64,000 bases of DNA, taken from positions 1-64,000 of the forward strand of contig CALQEU020000004.1 in NCBI GenBank assembly GCA_943329665.2, in the 5' to 3' direction. Positions 52,272-60,965 of the stretch are shown here, piece after piece; the first letter of the stretch is position 1; the number at the start of each line of letters is the position of its first letter. The DNA is from JAJTFW01 sp903922455. GTDB lineage: Bacteria > Bacteroidota > Bacteroidia > AKYH767-A > OLB10. Below the pieces are notes generated by a model that worked only from the letters and a program-made list of their open reading frames with translations, did not search any database and had not been told where the DNA came from. The translations under genes and the position numbers were made by a program.

Positions 52272-54704
52272 ATGAAACATTATCTCCTCTTAGCCATTGC
52301 GCTATTTCTATTTTCCACTTCCGTTTCAGCACAGGAAAATCTAAAAAAAATTACTGTTTCTGGTTATGTTAAAGACTCCACTTCTGGTGAAGCGTTGATT
52401 GGTGCAGCGATCTATATACAGGAGTTGAAAAAAGGTACTAACGCAAATGCCTATGGCTTTTTTTCTTTAACGGTTAACCCTGGTAAATATACTTTGATTG
52501 TTAATTATATTGGTTTTAGGGAACAAGTGTTGGAGATCGACTTGTCATCGGATAAAAGATGGGATATTGATCTTCTACCGTATGGTATTGAGAAAAATGA
52601 AGTAGTGATCATCGCCGAAAGAAAGGACAATAATGTACAAAGTACCGATATGGGTAGAGTAGAGCTGAAAGTGGATAAGATCAAAAGTTTACCTGCCTTG
52701 CTCGGTGAAGTAGACATTTTGAAAACACTTCAACTTCTTCCTGGCGTGCAAAATGCAGGTGAAGGAAACTCTGGCTTCTATGTGCGTGGTGGTGGGCCTG
52801 ATCAGAATTTGATTTTGCTGGATGAAGGTGTTGTCTATAATGCTTCTCATCTTTTTGGATTTTTCTCGGTGTTTAATCCAGATGCGGTAAAAAATATTAC
52901 GCTTATTAAAGGCGGAATGCCTGCACAATATGGTGGACGCTTAGCTTCAGTAGTTGATATTTCGATGAAGGATGGAAATCAAAAGAAGTTTAAAGCATCC
53001 GGAGGTATTGGCTATATCGCATCTCGATTAACGTTAGAAGGTCCAATTGTAAAGGATAAAAGTTCGTTTATGATTAGTGGTAGACGTACATTTATTGATC
53101 TGTTTTTGCGCGAGCCTTTTATAAAGTCAGAATCTAGAATAGCAGGGAATTCCTATTTTTTTTATGACCTAAATGCAAAAGTAAATTACACGTTGTCGCC
53201 CAAGGATCGTTTGTTTTTGAGTGGATATTTTGGTCGCGATGTGTTTAATTTTAAGAGCGCCGATTCCGGTTTTAAAGTGAGAATCCCATGGGGAAATGCA
53301 ACTACATCCTTACGGTGGAATCATCTTTTTAATGATCAATTGTTCATGAATACTTCGATCATCTTTAACGATTATAAATTTGAATTTGGTGCGTCACAGC
53401 AGGAGTTTGACTTCAAAATATTTTCGGGCATTCGCGATTATAATGCAAAGATTGATTTAAATTGGTTTCCTAATATTTTGCATAATGTAAAGTTTGGAGG
53501 AAATTATATTTATCATCGCTTTACACCTACCAATGCTTATGCACGATCTGGCGATGTAGTTTTTGATTTAGGAAAAGTAACTCGTTTCTATGCACACGAC
53601 GCTGCTTTTTATGTGAATGATGAATGGGATGTGTCAGAAAAATTTAGAGTGAATGCAGGAGTGAGAGCTTCGTATTTTGCCCATGTTGGACCTTTTTCGC
53701 GCTACGTAGAAGATCCTTCTTTTCCAGGAAAATTTTTGGATACGATTGATTATGCTCAAGGAAAAAAAGTTGCTGATTATCTGAATGCAGAACCTCGATT
53801 TAGTATGCGCTATGAGTTGAATAAATCTTCTTCTGTAAAAGCATCCTTCACACAAAATTATCAGTATATCCACATCGCTTCTTTTGGTTCGGTGAGTTTG
53901 CCTACTGATGTGTGGGTGCCAAGTACGGATAAAGTTAAACCTCAGTTCGGAACTCAATATTCGTTAGGCTATTTCAAAAATCTAAAGGACAATATGTACG
54001 AAACTTCGGTAGAAGTGTATTACAAGGAAATGAAGAACCAAATCGATTACGAAGAAGGGGCTACACCCGATGGAGATGTTCGAAATAATCCGGATAATAA
54101 TTTTGTTTTCGGTAAGGGATGGAGTTATGGTGCCGAATTTTTTGTGAAGAAGTCGATGGGGAAATTGAATGGTTGGATTGGATATACACTATCATACACC
54201 AAGAGAAAATTCCCCGACTTAAATCAAGGGCGTGAGTTTTCTGCTAAATACGATCGACGTCATGATGCCTCTTTAGTAGTGGTGTATGATCACAGTAAAA
54301 AATGGACATTCGGATTAACATGGGTGTATGCTACCGGTGATGCCTTAACGCTTCCTGCAGAAAGGTATTTCATGTCGGCAGGACCTCCTGTGAATATCGA
54401 TCAAAGTGGGCAGGTTGGTGTAAATAATAATTTTTACATTTTAAGCGGATTCGATAAGCGAAATGATTTCAGACAAAAAGCATTTCATCGATTGGATATT
54501 TCTGCAACCTTGCGTAGTCAAAAACAAAGAAATTACGAAACAGAATGGGTATTTGCGGTTTATAATTTCTACGGTCGACAAAATCCCTATTTCATTTATT
54601 TCGATGTGCAAGGAAATAGTCAGGATGGAAATCAAAAAGTGCAAGCAAAACAAGTATCACTGTTCAGTGTGATTCCTTCGGTTACTTACAATTTTAAATT
54701 TTAA
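52272..54704 (+). CDS. TonB-dependent receptor with carboxypeptidase-regulatory-like domain
   Basis: An 810-residue outer-membrane transporter. Signal peptide ALFLFSTSVSAQ; residues 25-110 are the beta-sandwich CarboxypepD_reg-like domain (VSGYVKDSTSGEALIGAAIY). The plug follows at about 120-230 (VDILKTLQLLPGVQNAGEGN, FYVRGGGPDQNLILLDEGVV, IKGGMPAQYGGRLASVVDIS). The rest is a beta barrel ending FSVIPSVTYNFKF with a terminal aromatic. It imports an unknown substrate powered by TonB. It is paired with a DUF4249 lipoprotein 2 bp downstream; there is no SusC-type length. Confidence 0.92.
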   Translation: MKHYLLLAIALFLFSTSVSAQENLKKITVSGYVKDSTSGEALIGAAIYIQELKKGTNANAYGFFSLTVNPGKYTLIVNYIGFREQVLEIDLSSDKRWDIDLLPYGIEKNEVVIIAERKDNNVQSTDMGRVELKVDKIKSLPALLGEVDILKTLQLLPGVQNAGEGNSGFYVRGGGPDQNLILLDEGVVYNASHLFGFFSVFNPDAVKNITLIKGGMPAQYGGRLASVVDISMKDGNQKKFKASGGIGYIASRLTLEGPIVKDKSSFMISGRRTFIDLFLREPFIKSESRIAGNSYFFYDLNAKVNYTLSPKDRLFLSGYFGRDVFNFKSADSGFKVRIPWGNATTSLRWNHLFNDQLFMNTSIIFNDYKFEFGASQQEFDFKIFSGIRDYNAKIDLNWFPNILHNVKFGGNYIYHRFTPTNAYARSGDVVFDLGKVTRFYAHDAAFYVNDEWDVSEKFRVNAGVRASYFAHVGPFSRYVEDPSFPGKFLDTIDYAQGKKVADYLNAEPRFSMRYELNKSSSVKASFTQNYQYIHIASFGSVSLPTDVWVPSTDKVKPQFGTQYSLGYFKNLKDNMYETSVEVYYKEMKNQIDYEEGATPDGDVRNNPDNNFVFGKGWSYGAEFFVKKSMGKLNGWIGYTLSYTKRKFPDLNQGREFSAKYDRRHDASLVVVYDHSKKWTFGLTWVYATGDALTLPAERYFMSAGPPVNIDQSGQVGVNNNFYILSGFDKRNDFRQKAFHRLDISATLRSQKQRNYETEWVFAVYNFYGRQNPYFIYFDVQGNSQDGNQKVQAKQVSLFSVIPSVTYNFKF

Positions 54705-54706
54705 GG

Positions 54707-55600
54707 ATGAAAAAATATTTTATTTTAATAATCGCAAGCATCGCATTTATTAGTTCGTGCGAGAAAAATATTGATTTGGATTTACCACCTATCGACCAAA
54801 AAGTGATGGTAGAAGGGTATGTAGAAAATGGATTGCCACCCTATGTGATCCTCAGTAAAACCGAACCATACTTTGATCCCATCGGACAAAATACCATCAA
54901 TAATTTACCGGTGCGTGGTGCGTTGGTTTATATCAGCGATGGAATAGATACTGTTCAATTGACAGAGCTAGATACTTCCATTAATGGATTTTCTTTAGGT
55001 GGATTTTACGTCGCACTAGATTCCATAACTTTTCTTCCGACAATGATTGGCACTCCAGGTACTACTTATTCGTTGAATATTATTACCGCAGCGGGTGAGC
55101 AATTAAGTTCTATTGCAAAGTTGCCAATGCCAATTCCACTCGATAGTACATGGTTTAAAGTACAAGAAGATTTAGATAGCCTCGGATGGGCTTGGGCAAA
55201 ATTATCAGATCCGGATACATTAGGAAATGCATACCGATGGTTTGCTAAGCGATTAAATAAGGATGATTTTTTCATTGCTCCGCTTGGATCTGTTTTTGAA
55301 GATCGATTTATTAATGGACGTTCGTTTAATTTTCCTTACAATCGCGGAAGTATTCAGAATTCAGAAGCGGAAGAGGATAACAACGAAGAAAAAGATTATT
55401 ATAAGAAGGGAGATACCATCGTTGTGAAATTTTGCTCCGTCGATTTTGCTACGTATGAGTTTTGGCGAGATGCCGAAAATCAAGTATCCAGCAATGGAAG
55501 TCCATTTGCTGTTCCCTCTAATGTTAAATCAAACATAAATGGTGGAAGGGGTTTGTTTGCCACTTACACGGCGAGCTATGATACTATTATTGCTAATTAA
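54707..55600 (+). CDS. DUF4249 family lipoprotein
   Basis: A 297-residue lipoprotein (ILIIASIAFISSCEKNIDLD, Cys about 18). The mature start DLPPIDQKVMVEGYVENGLP, PYVILSKTEPYFDP is typical of DUF4249, a family found only next to TonB receptors in this phylum. It starts 2 bp after the receptor and is presumably an accessory surface lipoprotein of the same uptake system. Substrate unknown. It is followed by a 297-bp spacer with no gene. Confidence 0.85.
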   Translation: MKKYFILIIASIAFISSCEKNIDLDLPPIDQKVMVEGYVENGLPPYVILSKTEPYFDPIGQNTINNLPVRGALVYISDGIDTVQLTELDTSINGFSLGGFYVALDSITFLPTMIGTPGTTYSLNIITAAGEQLSSIAKLPMPIPLDSTWFKVQEDLDSLGWAWAKLSDPDTLGNAYRWFAKRLNKDDFFIAPLGSVFEDRFINGRSFNFPYNRGSIQNSEAEEDNNEEKDYYKKGDTIVVKFCSVDFATYEFWRDAENQVSSNGSPFAVPSNVKSNINGGRGLFATYTASYDTIIAN

Positions 55601-55897
55601 TTTCCTTTCATTGCTATTTTCGAATAGATACTTTTTGTCAATTAAGCGCTGCTATATTCCATAGTAAAATTAATTATATTCGCTTTGCCAATCATCATTT
55701 ATAATAAATTGCATAAAGATATGCACGGAAAACACAGATGTGATTTTCTTTGAAAGTACTTAGTGGCCTCTTTGAAAACTCTGCGCACTCAGTGTTAAAA
55801 GAAGGTCCCAAATTAGAAAATGATTTTAATCCATGATTTTTTGGTTCAGTTTACAAAAATTAACAAGAATCTAAAATGAATTTTATATACTTGTCAT

Positions 55898-56521
55898 GTG
55901 AAACGCATACAAAACATCATTGATCAAGGCGAGGGCGATATGCTCGATTTCAAGAAAGAAATCAGTAATGCGCATCGCATCGCTAAAACGATGGTCTCTT
56001 TTGCAAATCATCATGGAGGAACATTGTTAGTGGGTGTACGCGACGATGGCACCATCAGTGGAGTTAAGGCTGAGGAAGAGAAATTCATGCTCGAGAAAGC
56101 AGCGAGTACATTATGTTATCCCAGCATCGATCTTCTTATTCACGAATGGAACTTGAAGGGCAAGATCGTTTTGGAAGTTCTCGTGCCAGAAGGAAACGAC
56201 AAACCTTTTTATGCCATTGATGAAGAAGGAAAGAAATGGGTGTATGTACGACAAAAAGATCAAAGCCTCCTTGCCAGCAAAGTAGTAGTGGAAGTATTAA
56301 AAAGAAAAAGTTCCTCTAATCATACAATCGTTGAATTTACCAGTAAAGAAAAAGCCTTGATGGATTATCTAAATGAAAATCCTCGCATCACACTTAAAGA
56401 ATATTGCAAGCTTGTTAATATTTCACGATGGCGAGCACAGCGCATCGTTGTCAACTTAATTTCAGTTGGAATTATTCGTGTTTTCGATATTGAAAAGCCA
56501 GAGTATTATACGTTGGGGTAA
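55898..56521 (+). CDS. AlbA_2 (Schlafen-like) domain protein
   Basis: A 207-residue protein. Residues 1-120 are the AlbA_2 fold: QGEGDMLDFKKEISNAHRIA, KTMVSFANHHGGTLLVGVRD, DGTISGVKAEEE and YAIDEEGKKWVYVRQKDQS. The last 70 residues form a helix-turn-helix (LKEYCKLVNISRWRAQRIVV). Such proteins are putative regulators or nucleic-acid-binding ATPases; many occur in accessory DNA. It starts with GTG at 55898 (an overlapping ATG at 55896 would stop at once). It lies next to the left-hand copy of the tRNA-Lys repeat. Confidence 0.82.
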   Translation: MKRIQNIIDQGEGDMLDFKKEISNAHRIAKTMVSFANHHGGTLLVGVRDDGTISGVKAEEEKFMLEKAASTLCYPSIDLLIHEWNLKGKIVLEVLVPEGNDKPFYAIDEEGKKWVYVRQKDQSLLASKVVVEVLKRKSSSNHTIVEFTSKEKALMDYLNENPRITLKEYCKLVNISRWRAQRIVVNLISVGIIRVFDIEKPEYYTLG

Positions 56522-56581
56522 TATCCACATGAATATTAGTTTTCGGGAATAAATAATTACGCTTCGGATATTGTTTGAACT

Positions 56582-56610
56582 GCAACGCGACCTCGTAGAG
56601 GTTGCGTTGC
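56582..56610 (+). terminator. Hairpin after the AlbA_2 gene
   Basis: GCAACGCGACCTC pairs with GAGGTTGCGTTGC (one G-T) around GTA, followed by TTTCT. It probably terminates the AlbA_2 transcript; alternatively it was the original terminator of tRNA-Lys before an insertion. Confidence 0.65.
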
Positions 56611-56623
56611 TTTCTATTTATCT

Positions 56624-56645
56624 GTGATCCCGCTGGGATTCGAAC
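56624..56645 (-). repeat. 22-bp copy of the tRNA-Lys 3' end (candidate attachment site)
   Basis: This 22-bp stretch (GTGATCCCGCTG then GGATTCGAAC) is identical to 59493-59514, the T-arm and acceptor end of the intact tRNA-Lys, in the same orientation. The rest of the tRNA is absent. Repeats of a tRNA 3' end are the usual scar of site-specific integration. Confidence 0.75.
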
Positions 56646-56847
56646 ATATATTGTTATTCAATATGTTATATAATTATAGGTTGCTTTTTTAATACAATAG
56701 GTTGATATGCTACCTATACTGACATTGTAATCTTTTTGGCTTGATAGCTGTGGCTCCACACCCTCACCACAAAAAGAATATGACCTGATTTTTTAAAGGT
56801 CTTTGGGGATCTGCTAATTTGGTTTTCCAGTACGGCAATAACGAAAT

Positions 56848-57297
56848 GAAAATGTCAAATTCCATACGAAGGCCGATACCATCGACTATTATTCCATCGT
56901 GGCAGGAATACGGCCCGGGAGATCGCCGTCGATTTACCATAAGGAGTACAAATATTACTGGGGTGAATTTCCCTGTCCTCCGGTTTATAAGATTCACAGC
57001 ACATCCTTTTACAAGTTTACACCGCTTCCCCATTGCGTTGACTGTTCCCGATACGGTCAAGTCCATTATTGGGCTCGGTTAGGGAGCGTCTTCTGCCCAG
57101 CACTGGTTGTTTTTCATTTAACGACTGAAGATGTAGTGAGGCAAATACGGTATTATTTCTATGGTGGCCTTTGGGTGGAAAACAAAGAAAGTAAGTCAAT
57201 GATCGAAATTGCAAACCCCGATTTGGAAATAATCCATTATTCATTATCAGGATTCATGAATTACTTTCTAAGTCGAAACTATTCTTTCAATCAATAG
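56848..57297 (+). CDS. Unidentified open frame, possibly a gene fragment
   Basis: A stop-to-stop frame of about 149 codons with no good ATG; a GTG at 56899 would give 132 residues. It contains ADTIDYYSIVAGIRPGRSPS, HKEYKYYWGEFPCPPVYKIH, several Cys (CPP, HCVDCS) and many aromatic residues, and ends FMNYFLSRNYSFNQ. Composition is protein-like in the second half, but no family is recognised. It lies inside the possible insertion beside tRNA-Lys and may be the 3' part of a broken gene. The rest of 56646-57415 shows nothing else. Confidence 0.35.
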   Translation, partial: ENVKFHTKADTIDYYSIVAGIRPGRSPSIYHKEYKYYWGEFPCPPVYKIHSTSFYKFTPLPHCVDCSRYGQVHYWARLGSVFCPALVVFHLTTEDVVRQIRYYFYGGLWVENKESKSMIEIANPDLEIIHYSLSGFMNYFLSRNYSFNQ

Positions 57298-57415
57298 ATT
57301 CAGCCTTTGGCTAATTCATAGGAATTGCTACATTTGTCGGTTACCTTTTAAATTTTAGATTGATTAAGTCTACAAAGACCAATATATCAAAGCATACAAA
57401 ATAAAGATAAAAAAT

Positions 57416-58810
57416 ATGAAGAATTCATTCCTGCACCAACCCCGCAAATATATATTCAGGGTTTTGCTGATTTCTAGATGGTTAGTAGGCTTTTTAACAA
57501 TTGCATTAATATTTACAAATTCTTCTTGTAAAAAAGACGCTATAGCCGAACCATCAGTTTCGAGTTTTATTAAATGGGGGAAATGTTATGGTGGTCGTGA
57601 TGATGATAGGCCTATGTCGTTGAAATCTACGCCCGATGGTGGTTATGTGATGATAGGAGATGCAAATTCAAAAGATGGTGATTTATCTGGTTTTAGTCAG
57701 CTTGATTCCCTTGGTAATTTCTTATCTACATTCATAGTAAAAGTTAATTCTACAGGTCAAATTGAATGGAAAGTTTTATTGCCATATGGTACTGCAGCAT
57801 ATAATATGGATATTGAAATTACATCTGATGGAGGATTTTTGTTTTGTGGATGGTGCAACTCAAATACTTTTAATAATTTACCTAATTATCATGGTGGTGA
57901 TGATGCTGTGATTGTTAAATTAAATAGCCAAGGTGAAATTGAGTGGAGTAAGTGTTTCGGGGGGAGCGCTAATGATTATATTTATAGAATAAGAAGAACA
58001 ATGGATGGGAATTATTTATTAATTGGTTCCTCATATTCTTCGAATGGAGACTTGACTTTTAATTATGGTTCTTCGGATATTTGGGTTTCAAAAATTGATA
58101 TCAATGGTAATTTGATTTGGACTAAAAATTTTGGAAGTTCTACATCTGATGGAGGGGTTGATATAGTTGAAACTAGTATTGGAGTTTATTACTTACTTGG
58201 GTATACTTCTGGAAGTTTAGGTGGTAATCATGGAATGTATGATGCATTTGTAATGCAATTAACAGCATCAGGTAATTATAATTGGTATAAATGTTTTGGA
58301 GGAAGTGGTAATGATTTTGGTGAATTTTTAACGAAATCAGTTGATGGAGGAATTATTATAGGAGGTGAATCTAATTCAATTGATGGTGATGTTACTACTA
58401 ATCAGGGGGGATTTGACTCATGGGCTTTTAAAATTTCTACTTCTGGAAATTTGATTTGGCAAAAATCTGTGGGTGGTAGCGGTAATGAATACTTTAAGGA
58501 TATGGCAACTGCTATTAATTCAGATATTGTATTTATTGGTGTTACTAATTCTAATGATGGAGATATAGTTGGTTTGCATGGAGGGGGCGGGCAAGATGGT
58601 TATTTTTGTAAACTAGACAATAATGGAAATTTCAAGTCTGTAAGAACTGTTGGTGGAGGTGATACTGATGCAATAGCTTGTAATATTATTCAATCGTCAG
58701 ATGGTGATTTTATAAGTCTATTCGGAGCATGGTCAGATGATGGAGATGTAACTGGTCATAATAGCTTTGATAACTCTGATTATTGGTTAATAAAAACTGC
58801 AACGCCTTAA
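57416..58810 (+). CDS. Lipoprotein with repeated propeller-like motifs
   Basis: A 464-residue protein with a long N-terminal signal and lipobox (LIFTNSSCKKDA, Cys about 39). It has about seven repeats of some 55 residues of the form W.KCFGGSxxD, T.DGG....G...S.DGD and D.WV.KID..GN, for example EIEWSKCFGGSANDYIYRIR and GGFDSWAFKISTSGNLIWQK. These suggest a beta-propeller at the cell surface; no enzymatic motif is seen. Codons are clearly more AT- and GGT-rich than in neighbouring genes. It sits inside the region bounded by the tRNA-Lys repeats. Confidence 0.75.
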   Translation: MKNSFLHQPRKYIFRVLLISRWLVGFLTIALIFTNSSCKKDAIAEPSVSSFIKWGKCYGGRDDDRPMSLKSTPDGGYVMIGDANSKDGDLSGFSQLDSLGNFLSTFIVKVNSTGQIEWKVLLPYGTAAYNMDIEITSDGGFLFCGWCNSNTFNNLPNYHGGDDAVIVKLNSQGEIEWSKCFGGSANDYIYRIRRTMDGNYLLIGSSYSSNGDLTFNYGSSDIWVSKIDINGNLIWTKNFGSSTSDGGVDIVETSIGVYYLLGYTSGSLGGNHGMYDAFVMQLTASGNYNWYKCFGGSGNDFGEFLTKSVDGGIIIGGESNSIDGDVTTNQGGFDSWAFKISTSGNLIWQKSVGGSGNEYFKDMATAINSDIVFIGVTNSNDGDIVGLHGGGGQDGYFCKLDNNGNFKSVRTVGGGDTDAIACNIIQSSDGDFISLFGAWSDDGDVTGHNSFDNSDYWLIKTATP

Positions 58811-59216
58811 TATAACCAATTACTTTTTCAAGTTAATTGCTTCTTTCTTGGGTCAAGGATTCGGTTAGGTAATTTGAATTAGTTTTTAGCTCTATTACTA
58901 AAAATAAAATTTCAAAACGCCTTGTGATCTAATTTTTACTAATCAAAACATTTACAAAATGCTGACCTATAGAACAGCCTTTTGTTTTTTTAGAGCATTG
59001 TACGATTTGAATTAATTACTTAACCTACTGTACAATCAGGTACATTTCGTTGACGTGCGAAAGGTTGTTTTGCAGTAAGCGTTAGAAATTAAAATTGGAA
59101 AGGCTAACAGAAACGGTGGCCTTTTTTAGTTAGTGCTTCCTCCATACAAAAACGGATCTATGCAATGATTAACTCTGATAAGTGATAGGGATTGCGATAT
59201 AGTCTGCGCAAGCTTG
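58811..59216. other. 406-bp AT-rich spacer without a gene
   Basis: No convincing frame on either strand. A weak terminator-like hairpin (AAAGGC ... GCCTTTTTT) lies at 59099-59127. The hairpin repeats beside tRNA-Lys begin after it. Confidence 0.5.
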
Positions 59217-59449
59217 TACTACATCGCGGACCCAGCTTATCCGAGTTGCAAATGAAAAGCTTTCGCAGGCGCAAAAACTTTTGTTTTTTTATTCTATTCA
59301 TTTCAAGCAAGCTTGATGAAAAAACTGAGATTGACTTCGCTTCGCTACGTCTGACCCAACTTATCCGAGTTGAAAATTAAAAGCATGTGCTTTGCACTGC
59401 TTTCTTTTATAGAATTTATTTTAAGCAAGCTTAAATAAGTTCTATAAAA
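59217..59449. repeat. Two-copy 124-bp repeat with hairpins beside tRNA-Lys
   Basis: CCCAGCTTATCCGAGTTG at 59231 recurs as CCCAACTTATCCGAGTTG at 59355. Each copy then has AAA-rich sequence, a small hairpin, a T-rich stretch and a hairpin centred on AAGCAAGCTT. In copy 2 this last hairpin is extended to about 21 bp at 59405-59449 (TTTTATAGAA ... TTCTATAAAA). The same centre and order are found beside tRNA-Pro. Confidence 0.8.
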
Positions 59450-59454
59450 AAGAA

Positions 59455-59477
59455 ATGGCCTTCCATTGGATGGCCAT
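59455..59477 (-). terminator. Terminator of tRNA-Lys
   Basis: ATGGCC-T-TCCATTGGA-T-GGCCAT pairs almost fully and is followed on the minus strand by TTCTTTTTT. It lies 16 bp past the tRNA 3' end. Confidence 0.8.
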
Positions 59478-59492
59478 GCTTTTTGTTTACTA

Positions 59493-59514
59493 GTGATCCC
59501 GCTGGGATTCGAAC
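59493..59514 (-). repeat. 22-bp tRNA-Lys 3' end shared with 56624-56645 (candidate attachment site)
   Basis: Identical and in direct orientation to the partial copy 2.87 kb to the left; this copy belongs to the complete tRNA gene. Confidence 0.75.
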
Positions 59515-59566
59515 CCAGGGCCCATACATTAAAAGTGTATTGCTCTACCAACTGAGCTACGGAATC
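59494..59566 (-). tRNA. tRNA-Lys (anticodon TTT)
   Basis: 73 nt. Acceptor GATTCCG pairs with CGGGATC (one G-T); D-arm TAGCTCAGTTGGTAGAGCA; anticodon arm ATACA-CTTTTAA-TGTAT with anticodon TTT; T-arm CTGGG-TTCGAAT-CCCAG; discriminator A. CCA is not encoded. This tRNA is a normal substrate of MnmA, encoded elsewhere in the window. Confidence 0.96.
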
Positions 59567-59692
59567 GGACCGATTGATGACTTTCGTCTTAATCGGGGTG
59601 CAAAAATAGTCTTTCTCGTTTCATACAGACAAGGAAACAAGAAGTTTTTTTTGAACACAACTTAACTATTTGTTAATTAATATTTAACGGAC

Positions 59693-60859
59693 TTATTCAA
59701 CAATCGGTGACCGCTCAAAGGGTAAACTTCTGTCAAATTGATACCGATAGGTTTGCAGCGTTCTCCATAGCTGAGTATCAAGGTTTTCAGCAACCTTTAT
59801 CATTTTGGGATTAAAATCTCCAATCCAGCTGATCACGAAATCTTTATAATTCCCTCTAGCGTTGATGGAGATTTCGCCTTCTATCACCAAGGCCGCCTCT
59901 ACGCCTTTTCCATGCCACTCGCGCACTACTCCAAATACTACACCCACTAAACGGGTATTGGTACGGAGATGCTTATGATAAAGAAACTTTAATTTCCCAA
60001 TCGCATTGAGGTTACCATTCACATGTTTAAAAATTTGGTTCAACTCCGGAATGCATAAAAATAATCCAATGGGTGCTCCATCGTAATACGCAAAGATGAT
60101 GGCATTGGGATCCATCACTTGTTTTATGGCTCTAAAAACTTTTTGTGACCCTGAGGTGGTCATGGGTTTAAAATGGGAATGACCGCCCCATGCTGCGTTG
60201 TAAACGGTTTTGAAGTTTTCGGCAACCTCATCAACGTTCATCCCACGAATATTGGATACCGTGAACTTGGGATCGCTTTTTAAGCTGTTGTATTTGCGAT
60301 AGAATATGGCTTGCGGTTTTACCTGTAAACTCCTCCAGTATATATGTTGGTTGAAGTAAACGCCAAAGCCGTAATTGATGAATAAATCTTGATAGTAGGG
60401 CGGATTGTAGCTCATGAGATAGATGCCCGGCTCGTTCCAATTGGTTACCTGACAACCCCAAAACTGACTACGATCGCCAAAGTTGATGGGTCCGTCCATG
60501 GCCTCCATGCCTTGATTCTCGAGCCATGATTTGCCGGCATCAAATAGAAAGTTCGCTGCATCTTGATCATTTATACACTCAAAAAATCCGAGGCCACCCG
60601 TTTTGAATTGGGTGGTGTCAACATCTTTTGGGTTGATGAATGCAGCGATGCGTCCAATTTTTTCGCCTTTATCGTCGAGCAAAATCCAGCGAATGGCCGT
60701 TGCACCTTCTTTGTAAAGTTTGTTCTTTTGTTGATCAAAAACCTTTTCAATATCTTGAATTAAATGCGGTATCCACTGTGGATCATTTTTATAAATAGAG
60801 TAGGGTACCTGATGGAATTGATGAATTAAAGCACTTCCTGACACTTCCTGCAAACGCAT
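59693..60859 (-). CDS. GNAT-fold acetyltransferase-like protein (YghO-like)
   Basis: A 388-residue soluble protein. The N-terminal part reads FHQVPYSIYKNDPQWIPHLI and GEKIGRIAAFIN, a pattern of a GNAT-like family widespread in this phylum, followed by FFECINDQDAANFLFDAGKS, MDGPINFGDRSQFWG. The C-terminal half has VGVVFGVVREWHGKGVEAAL, resembling the acetyl-CoA loop of GNAT enzymes. Substrate unknown. The TTG at 60868 is in frame; the ATG at 60859 is preferred. Confidence 0.68.
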   Translation of the reverse strand: MRLQEVSGSALIHQFHQVPYSIYKNDPQWIPHLIQDIEKVFDQQKNKLYKEGATAIRWILLDDKGEKIGRIAAFINPKDVDTTQFKTGGLGFFECINDQDAANFLFDAGKSWLENQGMEAMDGPINFGDRSQFWGCQVTNWNEPGIYLMSYNPPYYQDLFINYGFGVYFNQHIYWRSLQVKPQAIFYRKYNSLKSDPKFTVSNIRGMNVDEVAENFKTVYNAAWGGHSHFKPMTTSGSQKVFRAIKQVMDPNAIIFAYYDGAPIGLFLCIPELNQIFKHVNGNLNAIGKLKFLYHKHLRTNTRLVGVVFGVVREWHGKGVEAALVIEGEISINARGNYKDFVISWIGDFNPKMIKVAENLDTQLWRTLQTYRYQFDRSLPFERSPIVE

Positions 60860-60953
60860 AGCTAACAATTTTTACAAATCTACCTAAATTATGTTTTTAA
60901 CCAATCCGTAGTGGTTGTTGCTAAGATAAAGCGCCCATCTTCCTTCCTTTTTT

Positions 60954-60961
60954 TAGATTTG
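60954..60961 (+). promoter_or_regulatory. -7 promoter element TAGATTTG for the SDR gene
   Basis: Matches TAnnTTTG and ends 4 nt before the ATG at 60966, again implying a nearly leaderless mRNA. Confidence 0.55.
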
Positions 60962-60965
60962 CAAT

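Noticed and set aside
55601..55897. Hidden gene in the spacer before the AlbA_2 gene
   Set aside because: No open frame with protein-like composition; it only carries a piece resembling the repeat debris at 43214-43440.
59345..59551. Minus-strand frame through tRNA-Lys
   Set aside because: Runs through the tRNA gene and its terminator.
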